Shown piece by piece: positions 25,337 to 37,900 of a DNA stretch of 64,000 bases (within the stretch, counting starts at the first letter, position 1; each line of letters opens with the position of its first letter). A program made the position numbers and the translations under genes. The stretch is from Porphyromonas vaginalis (lineage in GTDB: Bacteria; Bacteroidota; Bacteroidia; Bacteroidales; Porphyromonadaceae), in assembly GCF_958301595.1 (NCBI RefSeq), contig NZ_CATQJU010000001.1, positions 434,001 through 498,000 on the forward strand. The letters are read 5' to 3'. Under the pieces are notes generated by a model. It was given only the letters and a program-made list of their open reading frames with translations, did no database searches and had not been told where the DNA came from.

Positions 25337-25423
25337 GTAGTAGATAGTGAGTAGCGGGTCTTCGCTAGCGACTAGAGTTGATCAGAGCTTAGAGGGAGAG
25401 ACTCCCTATCCACTATCTACTAC
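25337..25423. terminator. Hairpin after hpf
   Basis: Perfect 13-base arms GTAGTAGATAGTG (25337-25349) and CACTATCTACTAC (25411-25423) with a long loop. No T run follows, so this may be a processing or attenuation hairpin instead. Confidence 0.45.
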
Positions 25424-25474
25424 GCACTATCACACTCTTGGTACGCACTTTTTGAAAAGAAAGTTGCCCGAAAG

Positions 25475-25506
25475 TTTGGGGGTTTCCAAAATAGTTCGTA
25501 CATTTG
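25475..25506 (+). promoter_or_regulatory. Promoter of tRNA-Tyr-tRNA-Thr-tuf
   Basis: TTTG at 25475-25478, a 20-base spacer, then TACATTTG at 25499-25506: a full match to the Bacteroidota housekeeping promoter. Confidence 0.8.
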
Positions 25507-25580
25507 CACTCAGTTTGTGATGCCATTCATCTCTCTCAAGCGTGAGAAGTGCCTTGGCCACACAGATCGAAACAGCAATC

Positions 25581-25663
25581 GGGCAGTTACCAGAGTGGCC
25601 AAATGGGGCTGACTGTAACTCAGCTGGCGCAAGCCTACGGTGGTTCGAATCCATCACTGCCCA
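25581..25663 (+). tRNA. tRNA-Tyr (anticodon GTA)
   Basis: 83 nt with a long variable arm. Acceptor GGGCAGT / ACTGCCC, anticodon loop CTGTAAC (GTA), T arm GGTGGTTCGAATCCATC, discriminator A. Confidence 0.96.
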
Positions 25664-25674
25664 CACAACAATAT

Positions 25675-25746
<72 letters not shown>

Positions 25747-25845
25747 CTAGATATGGCAGCACCTAGCACACAGATCCAAGTGAGACTGTGGAGGGTGGTT
25801 AGCCTTTGTAACGAACAAGATTAAGACAAACATAAGAACAAGGTT

Positions 25846-27033
25846 ATGGCTAAAGAACATTTTCAAAGGACGAAACCACACGTCAACATCGGTACCATCG
25901 GTCACGTAGACCACGGTAAGACTACGCTAACCGCAGCAATCACCAAGGTGCTAGCTGACGCAGGCTTCACAGAGGCTCGCTCATTTGACTCTATCGACAA
26001 CGCACCCGAGGAGAAGGAGCGTGGTATCACCATCAACTCTTCACACGTTGAGTACGAGACTGCAAATCGTCACTACGCACACGTAGACTGCCCGGGCCAC
26101 GCCGACTATGTCAAGAACATGGTTACTGGTGCTGCTCAGATGGACGGTGCTATCATCGTAGTTGCTGCTACTGATGGTCCTATGCCTCAGACTCGTGAGC
26201 ACATCCTACTAGCACGTCAGGTCAACGTACCTCGTCTAGTTGTCTTTATGAACAAGTGTGACCTTGTTGATGACGAGGAGATGCTTGAGCTCGTAGAGAT
26301 GGATATGCGTGAGCTACTCAGCTTCTATGAGTTCGATGGTGACAATACACCTGTAATCCGGGGGTCTGCTCTTGGAGCTCTCAATGGAGAGCCTACGTGG
26401 GTAGCGAAGGTTATGGAGCTTATGGAGGCTGTAGATACGTGGATTCCACTGCCTGAGCGCGACATCGACAAGCCCTTCCTAATGCCTGTAGAGGACGTAT
26501 TCTCTATCACAGGTCGTGGTACCGTCGCTACTGGTCGTATCGAGACTGGTGTCGTTAAGGTCAACGACGAGGTTCAGATCATCGGTCTAGGTGCTGAGGG
26601 TAAGAAGAGCGTCGTAACTGGCGTGGAAATGTTCCGCAAGATCCTTGATGAGGGTGAGGCTGGTGATAACGTAGGTCTCCTACTCCGTGGTATCGACAAG
26701 GACGAGATCAAGCGCGGTATGGTCCTCGCACACCCAGGACAGGTTAAGCCTCACGATCACTTCAAGGCTGAGGTCTATATCCTGAAGAAGGAAGAGGGTG
26801 GTCGTCACACACCATTCCACAACAAGTACCGTCCTCAGTTCTACATCCGTACGCTAGACGTAACGGGCGAGATCACACTCCCAGAGGGTGTAGAGATGGT
26901 AATGCCTGGTGATAATGTCACCATCGACGTCAAGCTCATCTCTCCAGTAGCTTGTAGCGTAGGTCTACGCTTCGCTATCCGTGAGGGTGGTCGTACGGTC
27001 GGTGCTGGTCAGATCACTGCACTCGAGGACTAA
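25846..27033 (+). CDS. tuf: Elongation factor Tu
   Basis: 395 residues. GTPase that brings aminoacyl-tRNA to the ribosome. G motifs: GHVDHGKT (residues 19-26), switch-I RGITI, DCPGH, NKCD and SAL. Domains II and III are complete ([32 protein letters not shown], ending [20 protein letters not shown]). Very strong codon bias, as expected for the most abundant protein. Preceded by two tRNAs and followed by a long GC-rich hairpin. Confidence 0.98.
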   Translation: MAKEHFQRTKPHVNIGTIGHVDHGKTTLTAAITKVLADAGFTEARSFDSIDNAPEEKERGITINSSHVEYETANRHYAHVDCPGHADYVKNMVTGAAQMDGAIIVVAATDGPMPQTREHILLARQVNVPRLVVFMNKCDLVDDEEMLELVEMDMRELLSFYEFDGDNTPVIRGSALGALNGEPTWVAKVMELMEAVDTWIPLPERDIDKPFLMPVEDVFSITGRGTVATGRIETGVVKVNDEVQIIGLGAEGKKSVVTGVEMFRKILDEGEAGDNVGLLLRGIDKDEIKRGMVLAHPGQVKPHDHFKAEVYILKKEEGGRHTPFHNKYRPQFYIRTLDVTGEITLPEGVEMVMPGDNVTIDVKLISPVACSVGLRFAIREGGRTVGAGQITALED

Positions 27034-27096
27034 TAAACCTTTGCTGACTCAGCCTTTCGTTCCTACTTAAGGCTAGTCAGCAACCTAACTTCTCCC

Positions 27097-27163
27097 AACT
27101 CCCTCCCCCACTAAATATAGACTCGCTCCCCGCGGAGCAATGATCATAGTGGGAGGGGGAGTT
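27097..27163 (+). terminator. Long hairpin after tuf
   Basis: 17-base arms AACTCCCTCCCCCACTA / TAGTGGGAGGGGGAGTT with a loop that itself folds (GCTCCCCGCGGAGC). A modest T run follows (GAGTTTTTC at 27173-27179). Probably terminates or attenuates transcription between tuf and tRNA-Trp-secE. Confidence 0.75.
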
Positions 27164-27300
27164 ATGAGGAGTTTTTCACCCCCACAGTCATCATCTCTAG
27201 CAGACCGGATCTCTCCTGACTGACAGGAGTCACACACGGCACAAAACTCGTCTTGCGCTATCTGAGTAGACGGGTCCACTACGAGACGATACTAAATCAT

Positions 27301-27373
27301 ACGGGTTTAGCTCAGTTGGTAGAGCACAGGTCTCCAAAACCTGGTGTCGGGAGTTCGAGCCTCTCAACCCGTG
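27301..27373 (+). tRNA. tRNA-Trp (anticodon CCA)
   Basis: 73 nt. Acceptor ACGGGTT / AACCCGT, D arm GCTCAGTTGGTAGAGC, anticodon stem CAGGT/ACCTG with loop CTCCAAA (CCA), T arm GGGAGTTCGAGCCTCTC, discriminator G. Located 19 bases before secE, the usual Bacteroidota arrangement. Confidence 0.96.
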
Positions 27374-27392
27374 CAAACTATAAGATGCTCTT

Positions 27393-27593
27393 ATGAACTT
27401 TTTCAAGCGTATAGGTACCTACACCAAAAACTGCTACAACGAGTTGGTACACAAAGTTAGCTGGCCCAGTCGTAGCGAACTGATCAATAGCACAGTGGTC
27501 GTCATGATTGCCTCGGTGATTATTGCCATCTTTGTCGCAGGCGTAGACTTTGTCTTCCAGCAGCTCATGCAGTTTGTCTACGGCCTTGTTTAG
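27393..27593 (+). CDS. secE: Preprotein translocase subunit SecE
   Basis: 66 residues. Short cytoplasmic amphipathic helix (FKRIGTYTKNCYNELVHKVSWPSRSEL), then one membrane helix (TVVVMIASVIIAIFVAGVDFVF). The VSWPSRSEL motif is the SecE signature. It clamps SecY in the translocon. Downstream 205 bases before nusG hold small hairpins only. Confidence 0.95.
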   Translation: MNFFKRIGTYTKNCYNELVHKVSWPSRSELINSTVVVMIASVIIAIFVAGVDFVFQQLMQFVYGLV

Positions 27594-27798
27594 ACAGCGC
27601 ATCTAGTATAGAGCATTGATATTATTAAGCCTAGAGAGATAAGCAGAGTCTAGGAGCAAACGTGTGACACAAGCACGGCAGACTCTAGGCAGGGCTTGTG
27701 AAGCCCCTTTATCCATATCTCTTAGTAAAGGCTTTACCGAGTAGTCACAAACGGATCAACCGTATTCTATATCATCGAATCTAATCTAAACTAAAGAC

Positions 27799-28362
27799 AT
27801 GAGTCAAGATTCACAACCCATGAGATTTTACGTTCTTCGTGTCCTCAGCGGACAGGAAAAGAAAGTCTGTGAGTATATAGAAGCGGCTAAGTCCAATGGA
27901 ACTTTAGGCTCGTACGTACGTCGTGTACTAGTCCCCACCGAGCAGGTGGTCTCTCAGCGCAATGGCAAGAAGGTCGTCAAAGAGCGCCCCTACATGCCTG
28001 GCTATGTGCTGGTGGAGGCTGCACTCGTTGGAGATACAGAGCACACACTATGCACGATACCTAATGTAATAGGTTTCTTGAACTCTCGTATGACTGATGG
28101 TCAGCTATCTCCAGAGCCCCTGCGTACTCAAGAAGTACAGGATCTCTTGGGACAAGCCGATCGCGATGCTGAGGGTGCTGGACGCTTTGACGTTGAGTAT
28201 AGCGTTGGCGAGTCTGTACGGATCATTGATGGTCCATTCTCAGACTTCTCAGCAACAATCGATGAGGTCAAGAGTGATAAGAGAAAGCTCAAGGTGATGG
28301 TGAAGATCTTCGGAAGGAAGACTCCACTGGAGCTTGATTACACACAGGTCGAGAAGGAATAG
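27799..28362 (+). CDS. nusG: Transcription termination/antitermination factor NusG
   Basis: 187 residues. NGN domain (FYVLRVLSGQEKKVCEYIE, RPYMPGYVLVEAAL) and C-terminal KOW domain (YSVGESVRIIDGPFSDFSATIDEVKSDKRKLKVMVKIFGRKTPLEL, quoted here as family pattern around GPFSDFSATIDEV). It couples RNA polymerase to ribosome and Rho. Position between secE and rplK is canonical. Confidence 0.96.
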   Translation: MSQDSQPMRFYVLRVLSGQEKKVCEYIEAAKSNGTLGSYVRRVLVPTEQVVSQRNGKKVVKERPYMPGYVLVEAALVGDTEHTLCTIPNVIGFLNSRMTDGQLSPEPLRTQEVQDLLGQADRDAEGAGRFDVEYSVGESVRIIDGPFSDFSATIDEVKSDKRKLKVMVKIFGRKTPLELDYTQVEKE

Positions 28363-28550
28363 AAGATTGTTACGGATCGAGCATACCGACTCATAGTTGC
28401 TCACATAGGTGTAGTGCTAACTCTCTCGGATAGCGTCGAGCAGTGGTCTAGCTTCCAACTTAAAGACCTCTACTCGCTCCACGAGGATACTACCCTAGAT
28501 GCAGTGATGACCTCCGTGTGTATCTGTTTATAATATAATCGAATAACAAC

Positions 28551-28994
28551 ATGGCAAAAGAAGTTGCAGGGCAGCTTAAGCTGCAAATCAAAGGAGGGGC
28601 CGCTAACCCCTCGCCTCCTGTAGGCCCGGCACTTGGTGCTAAGGGTATCAACATCATGGAGTTTTGTAAGCAATTTAATGCCAGGACTCAGGATCGCGCT
28701 GGTAAGGTATTGCCAGTCGTGATAACCTACTATGCTGACAAGTCCTTTGACTTCATCGTCAAGACTCCTCCTGTAGCCGTACAGCTACTAGAGGCTAGTA
28801 AGGCTAAGGGCGGCTCAGCAGAACCCAACCGAATCAAAGTTGCTAAAGTCACTTGGGATCAAGTTAAGGCTATAGCAGAAGATAAGATGTCTGACCTCAA
28901 CTGCTTTGCTGTCGAGTCGGCTATGAAAATGGTCGCTGGTACAGCTCGTAGTATGGGGATTAGTGTGACGGGTACGAAACCTGAGAATCTCTAA
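28551..28994 (+). CDS. rplK: 50S ribosomal protein L11
   Basis: 147 residues. [28 protein letters not shown] is the L11 start, with the flexible N-domain and the C-domain binding the GTPase-associated 23S region ([23 protein letters not shown]-type end). 188 bases of leader precede it, with possible stems but no recognised L1 or L11 control structure. Confidence 0.97.
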   Translation: MAKEVAGQLKLQIKGGAANPSPPVGPALGAKGINIMEFCKQFNARTQDRAGKVLPVVITYYADKSFDFIVKTPPVAVQLLEASKAKGGSAEPNRIKVAKVTWDQVKAIAEDKMSDLNCFAVESAMKMVAGTARSMGISVTGTKPENL

Positions 28995-29009
28995 TCGCAA
29001 TCAACTGAA

Positions 29010-29714
29010 ATGAGTAAACTAACAAAAAATCAGAAGATAGTAGCGAGTAAGGTCGAAGCAGGCAAGTCCTATTCACTAGATGAGGCTTCCAAGCTTCTGA
29101 AGGAGATAACCTTCACGAAGTTTGACGCTTCAGTAGACATAGACATTCGCCTGGGTGTCGATCCTCGCAAGGCTAACCAGATGGTGCGTGGCACTGTCTC
29201 ACTGCCTCATGGTATCGGTAAGGAGGTACGTGTCCTAGCACTCTGTACTCCAGACAAGGAAGCAGAGGCGCAAGCGGCTGGAGCCGACTATGTCGGTCTC
29301 GATGAGTACATCAACAAGATCAAGTCTGGATGGACTGACATCGATGTGATCATCACCATGCCTAGCGTCATGGGCAAGATTGGAGCCTTGGGTCGTGTAC
29401 TAGGACCACGTGGTCTGATGCCTAACCCCAAGAGCGGTACCGTAACAAACGATCTCGGTGCTGCTATCAAGGAGGTTAAGGCTGGTAAGATCGACTTCAA
29501 GGTAGACAAGGCAGGTATCATACATACCTCTGTGGGTAAGATCTCTTTTGACCCTAAGCAAATTAGAGAAAACGCTAAGGAGTTCATCGATACGGTGGTA
29601 CGCCTGAAGCCTTCCTCTGCTAAGGGAACCTATATCAAGAGCATCTACCTCTCTACAACAATGAGTGCAGGGATCAAAGTAGATCCCAAGTCAGTCGTAT
29701 CCGTAGTAGAATAA
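29010..29714 (+). CDS. rplA: 50S ribosomal protein L1
   Basis: 234 residues. Domain I and II typical of L1: [34 protein letters not shown] region, [16 protein letters not shown] motif and the closing [20 protein letters not shown]. Forms the L1 stalk. 15 bases after rplK. Confidence 0.97.
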   Translation: MSKLTKNQKIVASKVEAGKSYSLDEASKLLKEITFTKFDASVDIDIRLGVDPRKANQMVRGTVSLPHGIGKEVRVLALCTPDKEAEAQAAGADYVGLDEYINKIKSGWTDIDVIITMPSVMGKIGALGRVLGPRGLMPNPKSGTVTNDLGAAIKEVKAGKIDFKVDKAGIIHTSVGKISFDPKQIRENAKEFIDTVVRLKPSSAKGTYIKSIYLSTTMSAGIKVDPKSVVSVVE

Positions 29715-29742
29715 CGTCTCACCATCTAAGAAACACAATTCT

Positions 29743-30273
29743 ATGAAAAAGGAAACGAAGTCAACTGTCATCGAGCAGTTACACTCTTATATAGAGAGCT
29801 ACCCCAACTTCTACTTGACCAACATCGAGGCACTCAATGCTGAGAAGACGAGCGAACTACGCCGTCTCTGCAACAAGAGTGGCGTCAAGCTGGTCGTAGT
29901 CAAGAACACGCTGATGCGTCGTGCCCTCAGCGAAATCGAATCTGTCGATTACGCAGAGCTCTATGAGTCTCTCAAGGGCAACACAGCAGTCATGTTTTCA
30001 GAGGTTGCTAATGCTCCTGCTAAAGCGATCAAGGCTTTCCGCTCCGACAATAAAGAACTCGGACGTCCCGACCTAAAGGCTGCGTACGTTCAGGAGGGCT
30101 TTTACATCGGAGCTGACCAACTCGAGACTCTTGTCAATATCAAGAGTCGCGAAGAGCTCATTGCTGACATCGTGGCTATGCTGGAGGGCCCAGTTCAGGG
30201 CGTACTCGGGCAGCTTGATTCAGCAGCTGGCACTATCCATGGGGTCTTAGATACCCTAGCCGAGAGGCAATAA
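29743..30273 (+). CDS. rplJ: 50S ribosomal protein L10
   Basis: 176 residues. KKETKSTVIEQLHSYIESYPNFYLTN with the KNTLMRRAL rRNA-binding segment, and a C-terminal helix (MLEGPVQGVLGQLDSAAGTIHGVLDTLAE) that carries the L7/L12 dimers. 50 bases ahead of rplL. Confidence 0.96.
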   Translation: MKKETKSTVIEQLHSYIESYPNFYLTNIEALNAEKTSELRRLCNKSGVKLVVVKNTLMRRALSEIESVDYAELYESLKGNTAVMFSEVANAPAKAIKAFRSDNKELGRPDLKAAYVQEGFYIGADQLETLVNIKSREELIADIVAMLEGPVQGVLGQLDSAAGTIHGVLDTLAERQ

Positions 30274-30323
30274 ACATCTAAGAAATCACTTCAATCAGAA
30301 ACAAATATAACATCAATACAGAC

Positions 30324-30698
30324 ATGGCAGATATAAAGGCTATTGCAGAGACTCTTGTTAATCTCACAGTAAAGGAAGTAAGCGAGCTCAAGGAGCTACT
30401 CAAGGAGGAGTATGGTATCGAGCCTGCAGCTGCAGCAGTCGCTGTAGCTGGTCCTGCAGCTGGTGCTGCAGCAGAGGCTGAGGAGAAGTCCTCTTTCGAC
30501 GTTGTACTTAAGAGCTTTGGCGCTGCTAAGCTTGCAGTCGTTAAGGCTGTTAAGGAGCACGCTGGTCTTGGCCTCAAGGAGGCTAAGGAGCTAGTCGACG
30601 CTGCACCTACGAACATCAAGGAGGGTGTCGACAAGGCTACAGCTGAGGCTCTCAAGGCTGCACTTGAGGAGGCTGGTGCTGAGGTTGAACTAAAGTAA
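30324..30698 (+). CDS. rplL: 50S ribosomal protein L7/L12
   Basis: 124 residues. N-terminal dimerisation domain ([26 protein letters not shown]), Ala-rich hinge, and globular domain [24 protein letters not shown] and [15 protein letters not shown]. Recruits translational GTPases. Confidence 0.97.
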   Translation: MADIKAIAETLVNLTVKEVSELKELLKEEYGIEPAAAAVAVAGPAAGAAAEAEEKSSFDVVLKSFGAAKLAVVKAVKEHAGLGLKEAKELVDAAPTNIKEGVDKATAEALKAALEEAGAEVELK

Positions 30699-31031
30699 AC
30701 CCGCTTGACACCTGTCTGACACAGGTCATATTGGTTAAGGATTCCCCCCTCGATACGTATGGGGGGAGTTCTTAGCCTTTTCGCATCTTTTGCTCTCTGG
30801 AGGCACCACCCACAGATGAAGCTGTCACAGTACGAAGTGACGCTCTCTACACGTTGAGGCGGTGTCTTGGACTGTCAGATAGGATTAGATACAAGTCTCT
30901 AGAGCTAGACTCTTATAGCTCGATCTCTCGAGTAGTAGCTCGCTACACGCTAGTGAGTATCTGCTCCCCCGACTCTCTTCGTGAGAGCAGCTCCTCTCCC
31001 CTACATTTACCATTTCTCTCTGAAGCATACG
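30699..31031. other. rplL-rpoB intergenic region with attenuator-like hairpin
   Basis: 333 bases without a gene. A strong hairpin at 30733-30777 (GGTTAAGGATTCCCCCC / GGGGGGAGTTCTTAGCC) is followed by TTTTC. This sits where many bacteria partially terminate between the ribosomal genes and rpoBC. A frame upstream of rpoB to 30981 is in frame but has no family similarity. Confidence 0.6.
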
Positions 31032-34000
31032 ATGGCATCCAAACCAACTAATACTAGAAAGAGCTTCGCATCTATTGCTCATCCAATGGAGTACCCTGAC
31101 TTCTTGGAGGTGCAGCTCAAATCTTTTCAGGACTTCTTTCAGCTCAATACTCCTGCCGAGAGTAGAAAGAAAGAGGGATTATTTAAAGTCTTCTCTGAGA
31201 ACTTCCCCATCGAAGACACTCGCAACAACTTCAAGCTTCTATTTGAAGACTACTTCGTCGATCCTCCCAAGTATTCGATAGAGGAGTGCTTGCGTCGTGG
31301 TCTGACCTATAGCGTCCCCCTAAGAGCCAAGCTCAAGCTCACCTGCGAAGACCCCGAGCACGAAGACTTTGAGTCCACCGTACAGGACGTCTTCCTAGGT
31401 TCGATCCCCTATATGACACCTGCGGGGACCTTTGTCATCAATGGTGCAGAGAGAGTAGTCGTATCTCAGCTACACCGCTCACCAGGCGTCTTCTTTGGAT
31501 CTAGTCTACACAACAACGGGACGAGACTCTACTCGGCTCGTATCATTCCATTCAAGGGTTCGTGGATCGAGTTCGCTACTGATACGAACAACGAGCTATA
31601 CGCTTACATCGATCGTAAGAAGAAGCTCCCCATCACGACCCTCCTACGTGCCATCGGCTATGAGACAGACAAAGACATCCTCGACCTCTTTGGCATCGCT
31701 GAGGAGATCCCTGTCACGCTAGAGTCGCTACAGGCTAACTATGGGCGACAGCTAGCTGCCTCCGTCATACTGAAGTATTACGATGAGGAGAGCGAGGAGG
31801 AGACAGGAGAGACTGAGACCTTCGCACGATACAATACGCTCGTAGAGCAAAATGCTATCCTAGACGAAGACAACGCTCAGGTCATCCTAGAGAATGGTAT
31901 CGAGACCATCCTCCTACGTCGTGACTTAGCCACATCTAATCAGGAGTCTACAGACCAAGAGGTCATGGACTACTCGATCATCTTTAACACGCTCAAGCGT
32001 GACTCAGCCAACTCTGAGCAGGCTGCCTACAACTTCATCTACAACCTCCTACGCAACTCTACTCCACCCGATGATCAGAGTGCTAAGGAGATCTTCAACA
32101 ACATCTTCTTCTCAGAGAAGCGCTATGACCTAGGCGATGTAGGACGCTACAAGATCAATAGCAAGCTAGGTCTAGACATAGATCCCAATGTCAAGATCCT
32201 CACCGCTGAGGATATCGTTGCGATCATACGTCACCTGATCAAGCTAGTCAATGGTAAGGCTCCCGTCGATGACATCGACCACCTCTCCAACCGTCGTGTT
32301 AGGACCGTAGGCGAGCAACTATACAACCAGTTTAGTATAGGTCTGAGTCGTATGGCTCGTACGGTCAAGGAGCGTATGAACGTACGTGACAGCGAGGTCT
32401 TTACTCCCGTCGATCTAGTCAACTCTAAGACGATCGCATCGGTTGTCAACAGCTTCTTTGGGACCAACGCGCTCTCACAGTTTATGGATCAGCAGAATCC
32501 ACTCTCTGAGATCACGCACAAGCGTCGTCTGTCAGCACTAGGACCTGGCGGTCTGACACGAGATCGTGCAGGCTTTGAGGTGCGAGACGTACACTACACT
32601 CATTATGGTCGTCTCTGTCCTATCGAGACGCCTGAGGGTCCAAACATCGGACTCATCTCCTCGCTTTGTGTCTATGCAAAGATCAACGAACTAGGCTTCA
32701 TCACGACGCCTTATCGTAATGTCAAGAAGGGTACGGTAAGCTTTGAAGACTCCGAGCTTGCCTACTTTACGGCTGAAGAAGAGGAGGACAAGACCGTAGC
32801 TCAGGGTAACGCTCCCCTAGACGACGACGGACACTTCATCCGCTCTCGTGTCAAGGCGCGTTATGGGGCTGACTTCCCCGTTGTGGAGCCTGATGAGGTA
32901 GACCTGATGGACGTCTCTCCGACGCAGATCGCTTCGATTGCTGCTTCGCTCATCCCATTCCTCGAGCACGACGATGCTAACCGTGCCCTCATGGGATCGA
33001 ACATGATGCGTCAGGCCGTACCGCTACTGACACCCGAGGCTCCTATCGTAGGCACAGGCATCGAGCGCAGGCTAGTCTCAGACTCTCGTACTCAGATAGA
33101 GGCTGCGGGCGACGGCGTGGTCGTTTATGTCGATGCCACCAAGATCGTGGTCGACTATGACCGCACAGAGGAGGAGGAGCTTGTCAGCTTTGAGCCCTCA
33201 GAGGTTACCTACAAGCTACCTAAGTATCGCAAGACAAATCAATCTACCACGATAGACCTAAGCCCCGTCTGCCGCAAGGGAGACCGAGTCACCAAGGGGC
33301 AGATCCTCACCGAGGGCTTCTCCACACAAGATGGCGAACTAGCACTCGGACGCAATATCTTGGCCGCTTACATGCCTTGGAAGGGGTACAACTACGAGGA
33401 TGCGATCGTACTCAACGAGCGTGTCGTCTCAGAGGATCTCTTCACCTCTATACATGTCGATGAGTACTCACTCGACGTACGTGAGACGAAGCGCGGCATG
33501 GAGGAGTTTACGGCAGACATTCCCAACGTAAGTGAAGAAGCAACCAAAGACCTCGATGCTAACGGTATCGTTCGTGTCGGTGCTCGCATCGTACCAGGAG
33601 ACATCTTAGTGGGTAAGATTACGCCAAAGGGCGAGTCCGACCCCACTCCTGAGGAGAAGCTACTCTTAGCCATCTTTGGCGACAAGGCTGGTGATGTCAA
33701 GGACGCTTCGCTCAAGGCTTCGCCCTCACTCAAGGGTGTCGTCATCGACACGAAGCTCTACTCACGAGCCAATCGTAAGGGAGGTATAGCAGCGACCCGT
33801 AAGATCAACCAGCGCTACGAGGAGGAGCTCTCCAAGCTACAAACGGCACTCAAGGACGAGCTGGTCTCCAAGCTGCAGATCATCCTCAAGAAGCACAAGG
33901 TCACAGCAACAGACTTCGTCGACTACATCGGTGTCGTCAAGGTCAAGGCAGGGACGCGCATCACCAAGTCTCTGCTCCTCGAGCTAGACTACAATGACCT

Positions 34001-34874
34001 GCGCATGTCTGACTGGACCAAAGACGAGCATACTAATGAACTTGTCAAGCAGACGATCGCTAACTATATCAAGAAGGACAAGGTCACGATTTCAGAGGTC
34101 AATAGACGCAAGCTCGATGAGACCCTCGGCGATGAGTTGCCCTCAGGCATCATCCAGACCGCTAAGATCCTGATCGCTAAGAAGCGTAAGATACAGGTCG
34201 GCGACAAGATGGCTGGACGACATGGTAACAAGGGTATCGTATCCAAGATCGTACGTCGTGAGGATATGCCTTACCTGCCAGATGGTACTCCAGTAGACAT
34301 CTGCCTGAACCCGCTGGGTGTGCCTTCACGTATGAACCTAGGACAGATCTTTGAGGCCGTTCTAGCGTGGGCTGGACAGAAGCTAGGCGTCAAGTTTGCA
34401 ACTCCTATCTTCGATGGAGCTACACTCGATGACCTCAATGCTTGGACCGACAAAGCTGGTCTACCACGTGGCGGTCAGATGAAGCTCTATGATGGCGGTA
34501 CAGGCGAGCCCTTTGACCAGGAGGCGACCGTAGGTGTCACCTACTTCCTCAAGCTGGGTCACATGGTCGATGACAAGATGCACGCCCGCTCGATCGGTCC
34601 GTACTCACTGATCACACAGCAACCTCTCGGTGGTAAGTCCAACTTCGGAGGTCAGCGCTTCGGAGAGATGGAGGTGTGGGCACTGGAGGCCTTCGGTGCG
34701 GCACACGTCCTTCAGGAGATCCTCACCATCAAGAGTGATGACGTCGTGGGTCGCTCTAAGGCTTACGAGGCGATCGTACGTGGCGACAACATGCCCACGC
34801 CTGGTCTCCCCGAGTCTCTCAACGTGCTACTCAATGAGCTCAAGGGTCTAGCCCTCAGCGTACATATTGAGTAA
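31032..34874 (+). CDS. rpoB: DNA-directed RNA polymerase subunit beta
   Basis: 1280 residues from the ATG at 31032 ([15 protein letters not shown]). Family marks: the rifampicin pocket ([27 protein letters not shown] region, with the sensitive-type residues), [54 protein letters not shown] and the C-terminal [19 protein letters not shown] Bacteroidota-like insertion lies around residues 780-1000 ([17 protein letters not shown]). Followed by rpoC after 44 bases. Confidence 0.98.
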   Translation: MASKPTNTRKSFASIAHPMEYPDFLEVQLKSFQDFFQLNTPAESRKKEGLFKVFSENFPIEDTRNNFKLLFEDYFVDPPKYSIEECLRRGLTYSVPLRAKLKLTCEDPEHEDFESTVQDVFLGSIPYMTPAGTFVINGAERVVVSQLHRSPGVFFGSSLHNNGTRLYSARIIPFKGSWIEFATDTNNELYAYIDRKKKLPITTLLRAIGYETDKDILDLFGIAEEIPVTLESLQANYGRQLAASVILKYYDEESEEETGETETFARYNTLVEQNAILDEDNAQVILENGIETILLRRDLATSNQESTDQEVMDYSIIFNTLKRDSANSEQAAYNFIYNLLRNSTPPDDQSAKEIFNNIFFSEKRYDLGDVGRYKINSKLGLDIDPNVKILTAEDIVAIIRHLIKLVNGKAPVDDIDHLSNRRVRTVGEQLYNQFSIGLSRMARTVKERMNVRDSEVFTPVDLVNSKTIASVVNSFFGTNALSQFMDQQNPLSEITHKRRLSALGPGGLTRDRAGFEVRDVHYTHYGRLCPIETPEGPNIGLISSLCVYAKINELGFITTPYRNVKKGTVSFEDSELAYFTAEEEEDKTVAQGNAPLDDDGHFIRSRVKARYGADFPVVEPDEVDLMDVSPTQIASIAASLIPFLEHDDANRALMGSNMMRQAVPLLTPEAPIVGTGIERRLVSDSRTQIEAAGDGVVVYVDATKIVVDYDRTEEEELVSFEPSEVTYKLPKYRKTNQSTTIDLSPVCRKGDRVTKGQILTEGFSTQDGELALGRNILAAYMPWKGYNYEDAIVLNERVVSEDLFTSIHVDEYSLDVRETKRGMEEFTADIPNVSEEATKDLDANGIVRVGARIVPGDILVGKITPKGESDPTPEEKLLLAIFGDKAGDVKDASLKASPSLKGVVIDTKLYSRANRKGGIAATRKINQRYEEELSKLQTALKDELVSKLQIILKKHKVTATDFVDYIGVVKVKAGTRITKSLLLELDYNDLRMSDWTKDEHTNELVKQTIANYIKKDKVTISEVNRRKLDETLGDELPSGIIQTAKILIAKKRKIQVGDKMAGRHGNKGIVSKIVRREDMPYLPDGTPVDICLNPLGVPSRMNLGQIFEAVLAWAGQKLGVKFATPIFDGATLDDLNAWTDKAGLPRGGQMKLYDGGTGEPFDQEATVGVTYFLKLGHMVDDKMHARSIGPYSLITQQPLGGKSNFGGQRFGEMEVWALEAFGAAHVLQEILTIKSDDVVGRSKAYEAIVRGDNMPTPGLPESLNVLLNELKGLALSVHIE

Positions 34875-34918
34875 TCCCTCCCCTATCCTTACACACTATA
34901 TATAGTCAGACTTAAGTT

Positions 34919-37900
34919 ATGGCATACAAGACAGCCCCTAAGAGCAAGACCACCTTTTCATCCATTAGGCTCTCTCTGGCATCACCTGAGGAGATCCTAG
35001 CGGCATCACATGGAGAGGTTACGAATCCGAATACTCTTGACTATAAAACATACAAGCCAGTACGTGACGGACTCTTTTGCGAGAGAATCTTCGGTCCAGT
35101 CAAAGATTACGAGTGCAACTGTGGTAAGTTCAAGCGCATACGCTTCCGTGGTACCATCTGCGACCGTTGTGGTGTAGAAGTTACGGAGAAGAAAGTGCGT
35201 CGTGAGCGCACTGGGCATATCAAGCTTGCTGTACCCGTTGCGCACATTTGGTACTTCCGCAGTCTACCTAACAAGCTCGCCTCACTGCTCAATCTCAAGT
35301 CAAAAGACCTTGAGGCGATCATCTACTACGAGAAGTATATCGTACTGCAGAGCGGTGTCTCTGACCTAGAGGTCAATACGATCCTCACCGAGGAGGAGTA
35401 TCAAGCTAAGCTAGACGAGCTTGATCAGAGCCACCCAGACAACTACGACCTGCCAGAGAGCGACCCAGACAAGTTTGTCGCAAAGATCGGTGCCGAGGCT
35501 CTCTATGAGATGCTCTCTAACCTAGATCTAGATAGCCTCTCTTACGAGCTACGCGACAAAGCTCAGACAGAGACCTCACAGCAGCGCCGTCTAGACGCAC
35601 TCAAGCGACTCAACGTCGTCGAGTCCTTCCGCGCATCTAAGGATATCAACCGCCCCGAGTGGATGATCCTCAAGGTCGTACCCGTCATTCCTCCCGATCT
35701 GCGTCCACTTGTACCGCTCGATGGTGGTCGCTTTGCAACAAGTGATCTCAACGAGCTCTATCGTCGTGTCATACTGCGTAACAATCGTCTCAAGCGACTC
35801 CTAGAGCAGAGCGTCCCCGAGGTGATCATTCGCAATGAGAAGCGCATGCTCCAAGAGGCTGTCGACTCACTCCTCGACAACTCACGTAAGTCTAGCGCAT
35901 TCAAGGGCGAAAACAACCGTCCCCTCAAGTCTCTCTCTGACAGCCTCAAGGGTAAGCCCGGTCGCTTCCGTCAGAACCTACTCGGTAAGCGTGTAGACTA
36001 CTCGGCACGCTCCGTCATCGTCGTCGGTCCTGAGCTACAGATGCATGAGTGCGGTCTGCCTAAGGATATGGCAGCTGAGCTCTACAAGCCCTTTATCATC
36101 CGCAAGCTCATCGAGCGTGGTGTCGTCAAGACCGTCAAGAGCGCCAAGCGTATCGTAGATCGTCGTGACAACGTCATCTGGGAGATCCTTGAGAACGTCA
36201 TGAAGGGGCACCCCGTACTACTCAACCGTGCTCCGACGCTACACCGTCTAGGTATACAAGCCTTCCAGCCCAAGATGATCGAGGGCAAAGCTATCCAGCT
36301 ACACCCCTTGGCTTGTACCGCTTTCAACGCTGACTTCGATGGTGACCAGATGGCTGTGCACCTACCCCTAGGCAACGAAGCTATCCTCGAGGCACAGCTA
36401 CTCATGCTCGCCTCACACAATATCCTCAACCCCGCCAATGGTGCACCTATCACCGTTCCCTCTCAGGATATGGTCTTGGGACTCTACTACATCACCAAGA
36501 TCCGCAAGGGGGTCAAGGGTAGCGGACTCACCTTCTATGGTGTCGAGGAGGCTCGGATTGCGTACAACGAGGGCAAGCTAGACATTCACGCACCGATCAA
36601 CGTACGCATTGACAACGTCCTCGAGGACGGTCAGCTCGTCAGCAAGATCATCGAGACCTCTATGGGACGTATCATGGTCAATGAAAACGTCCCCACCGAG
36701 GTCGGTTACATCAACGAGACCCTGGGTAAGGGCGCTCTCCGCTCTATCATCTCCAATGTGATCAAGGTGTGTGGCTTTGCCAAGACCGCACAGTTCCTAG
36801 ACAAGATCAAGAACCTCGGATACTACATGGCATTCAAGGGTGGTCTCTCCTTCCGTCTGCAAGACGTCGTCATTCCTAAGGACAAGGAGAAGCTCGTCGC
36901 TGAGGGCAATGAGCGTGTCGAGGAGATCTTTGCACAGTACAACGAGGGCTTTATCACCAATACCGAGCGATACAACCAGATCATCGACACGTGGAGTAAC
37001 GTCTCTAACAAGATCACCGCTTCACTGATGAGACAGCTAGCTCAAGACGATGAGGGCTTCAACAACATCTTCATGATGATGGACTCAGGAGCTCGTGGTT
37101 CGAAGGAGCAGATTCGTCAGCTCGCTGGCATCCGTGGTCTGATGGCTAAGCCTCAGAAGAGTGGTTCAGGTGGCGGACAGGTCATTGAGAACCCTATTCT
37201 CTCCAACTTCAAGGAGGGTCTCTCCGTGCTGGAGTACTTTATCTCCTCACACGGTGCTCGTAAGGGTCTGGCCGATACCGCACTTAAGACGGCTGATGCG
37301 GGTTATCTGACACGTCGTCTCGTGGATGTATCGCACGATGTCGTCATCTCTGAGGAGGACTGCGGCACACTGCGAGGCATCGAGATGGCTGACGTGATGA
37401 AGAATAGTACCGTCGTCGCCACCCTCGGTGAGCGCATCCTCGGTCGTACATCCGTCCATGACATCAAGCACCCCGAGACTGGCGAGTATATCGTACGTGC
37501 GGGTGAGGAGATCAACGAGGTAGCTGTAGCTGCCATCACCGCGGCTGGTATCGAGACTGTCGAGGTACGCTCGGTACTCACCTGCGAAACGAAAAACGGT
37601 GTCTGCGCCAAGTGCTACGGTCGCAACCTCGCTACCAACAAGCTCGTACAGCGCGGCGAGGTGGTCGGTGTCATCGCAGCGCAAGCTATCGGTGAGCCGG
37701 GTACGCAGCTGACGCTACGAACCTTCCACGCTGGTGGTACAGCAAGCAACCAAGAGACCGATGCTACCGTACGTGCACGATTCTCTGGAACTATCGAGTA
37801 CTCAGACATCCGCTACGTAGACGTGGAGCGTGCTGGACGAGACGGCAATATGCGACCCGCACACATCGTGGTCAACCGTACCGCCGAGCTACGCATTCTA

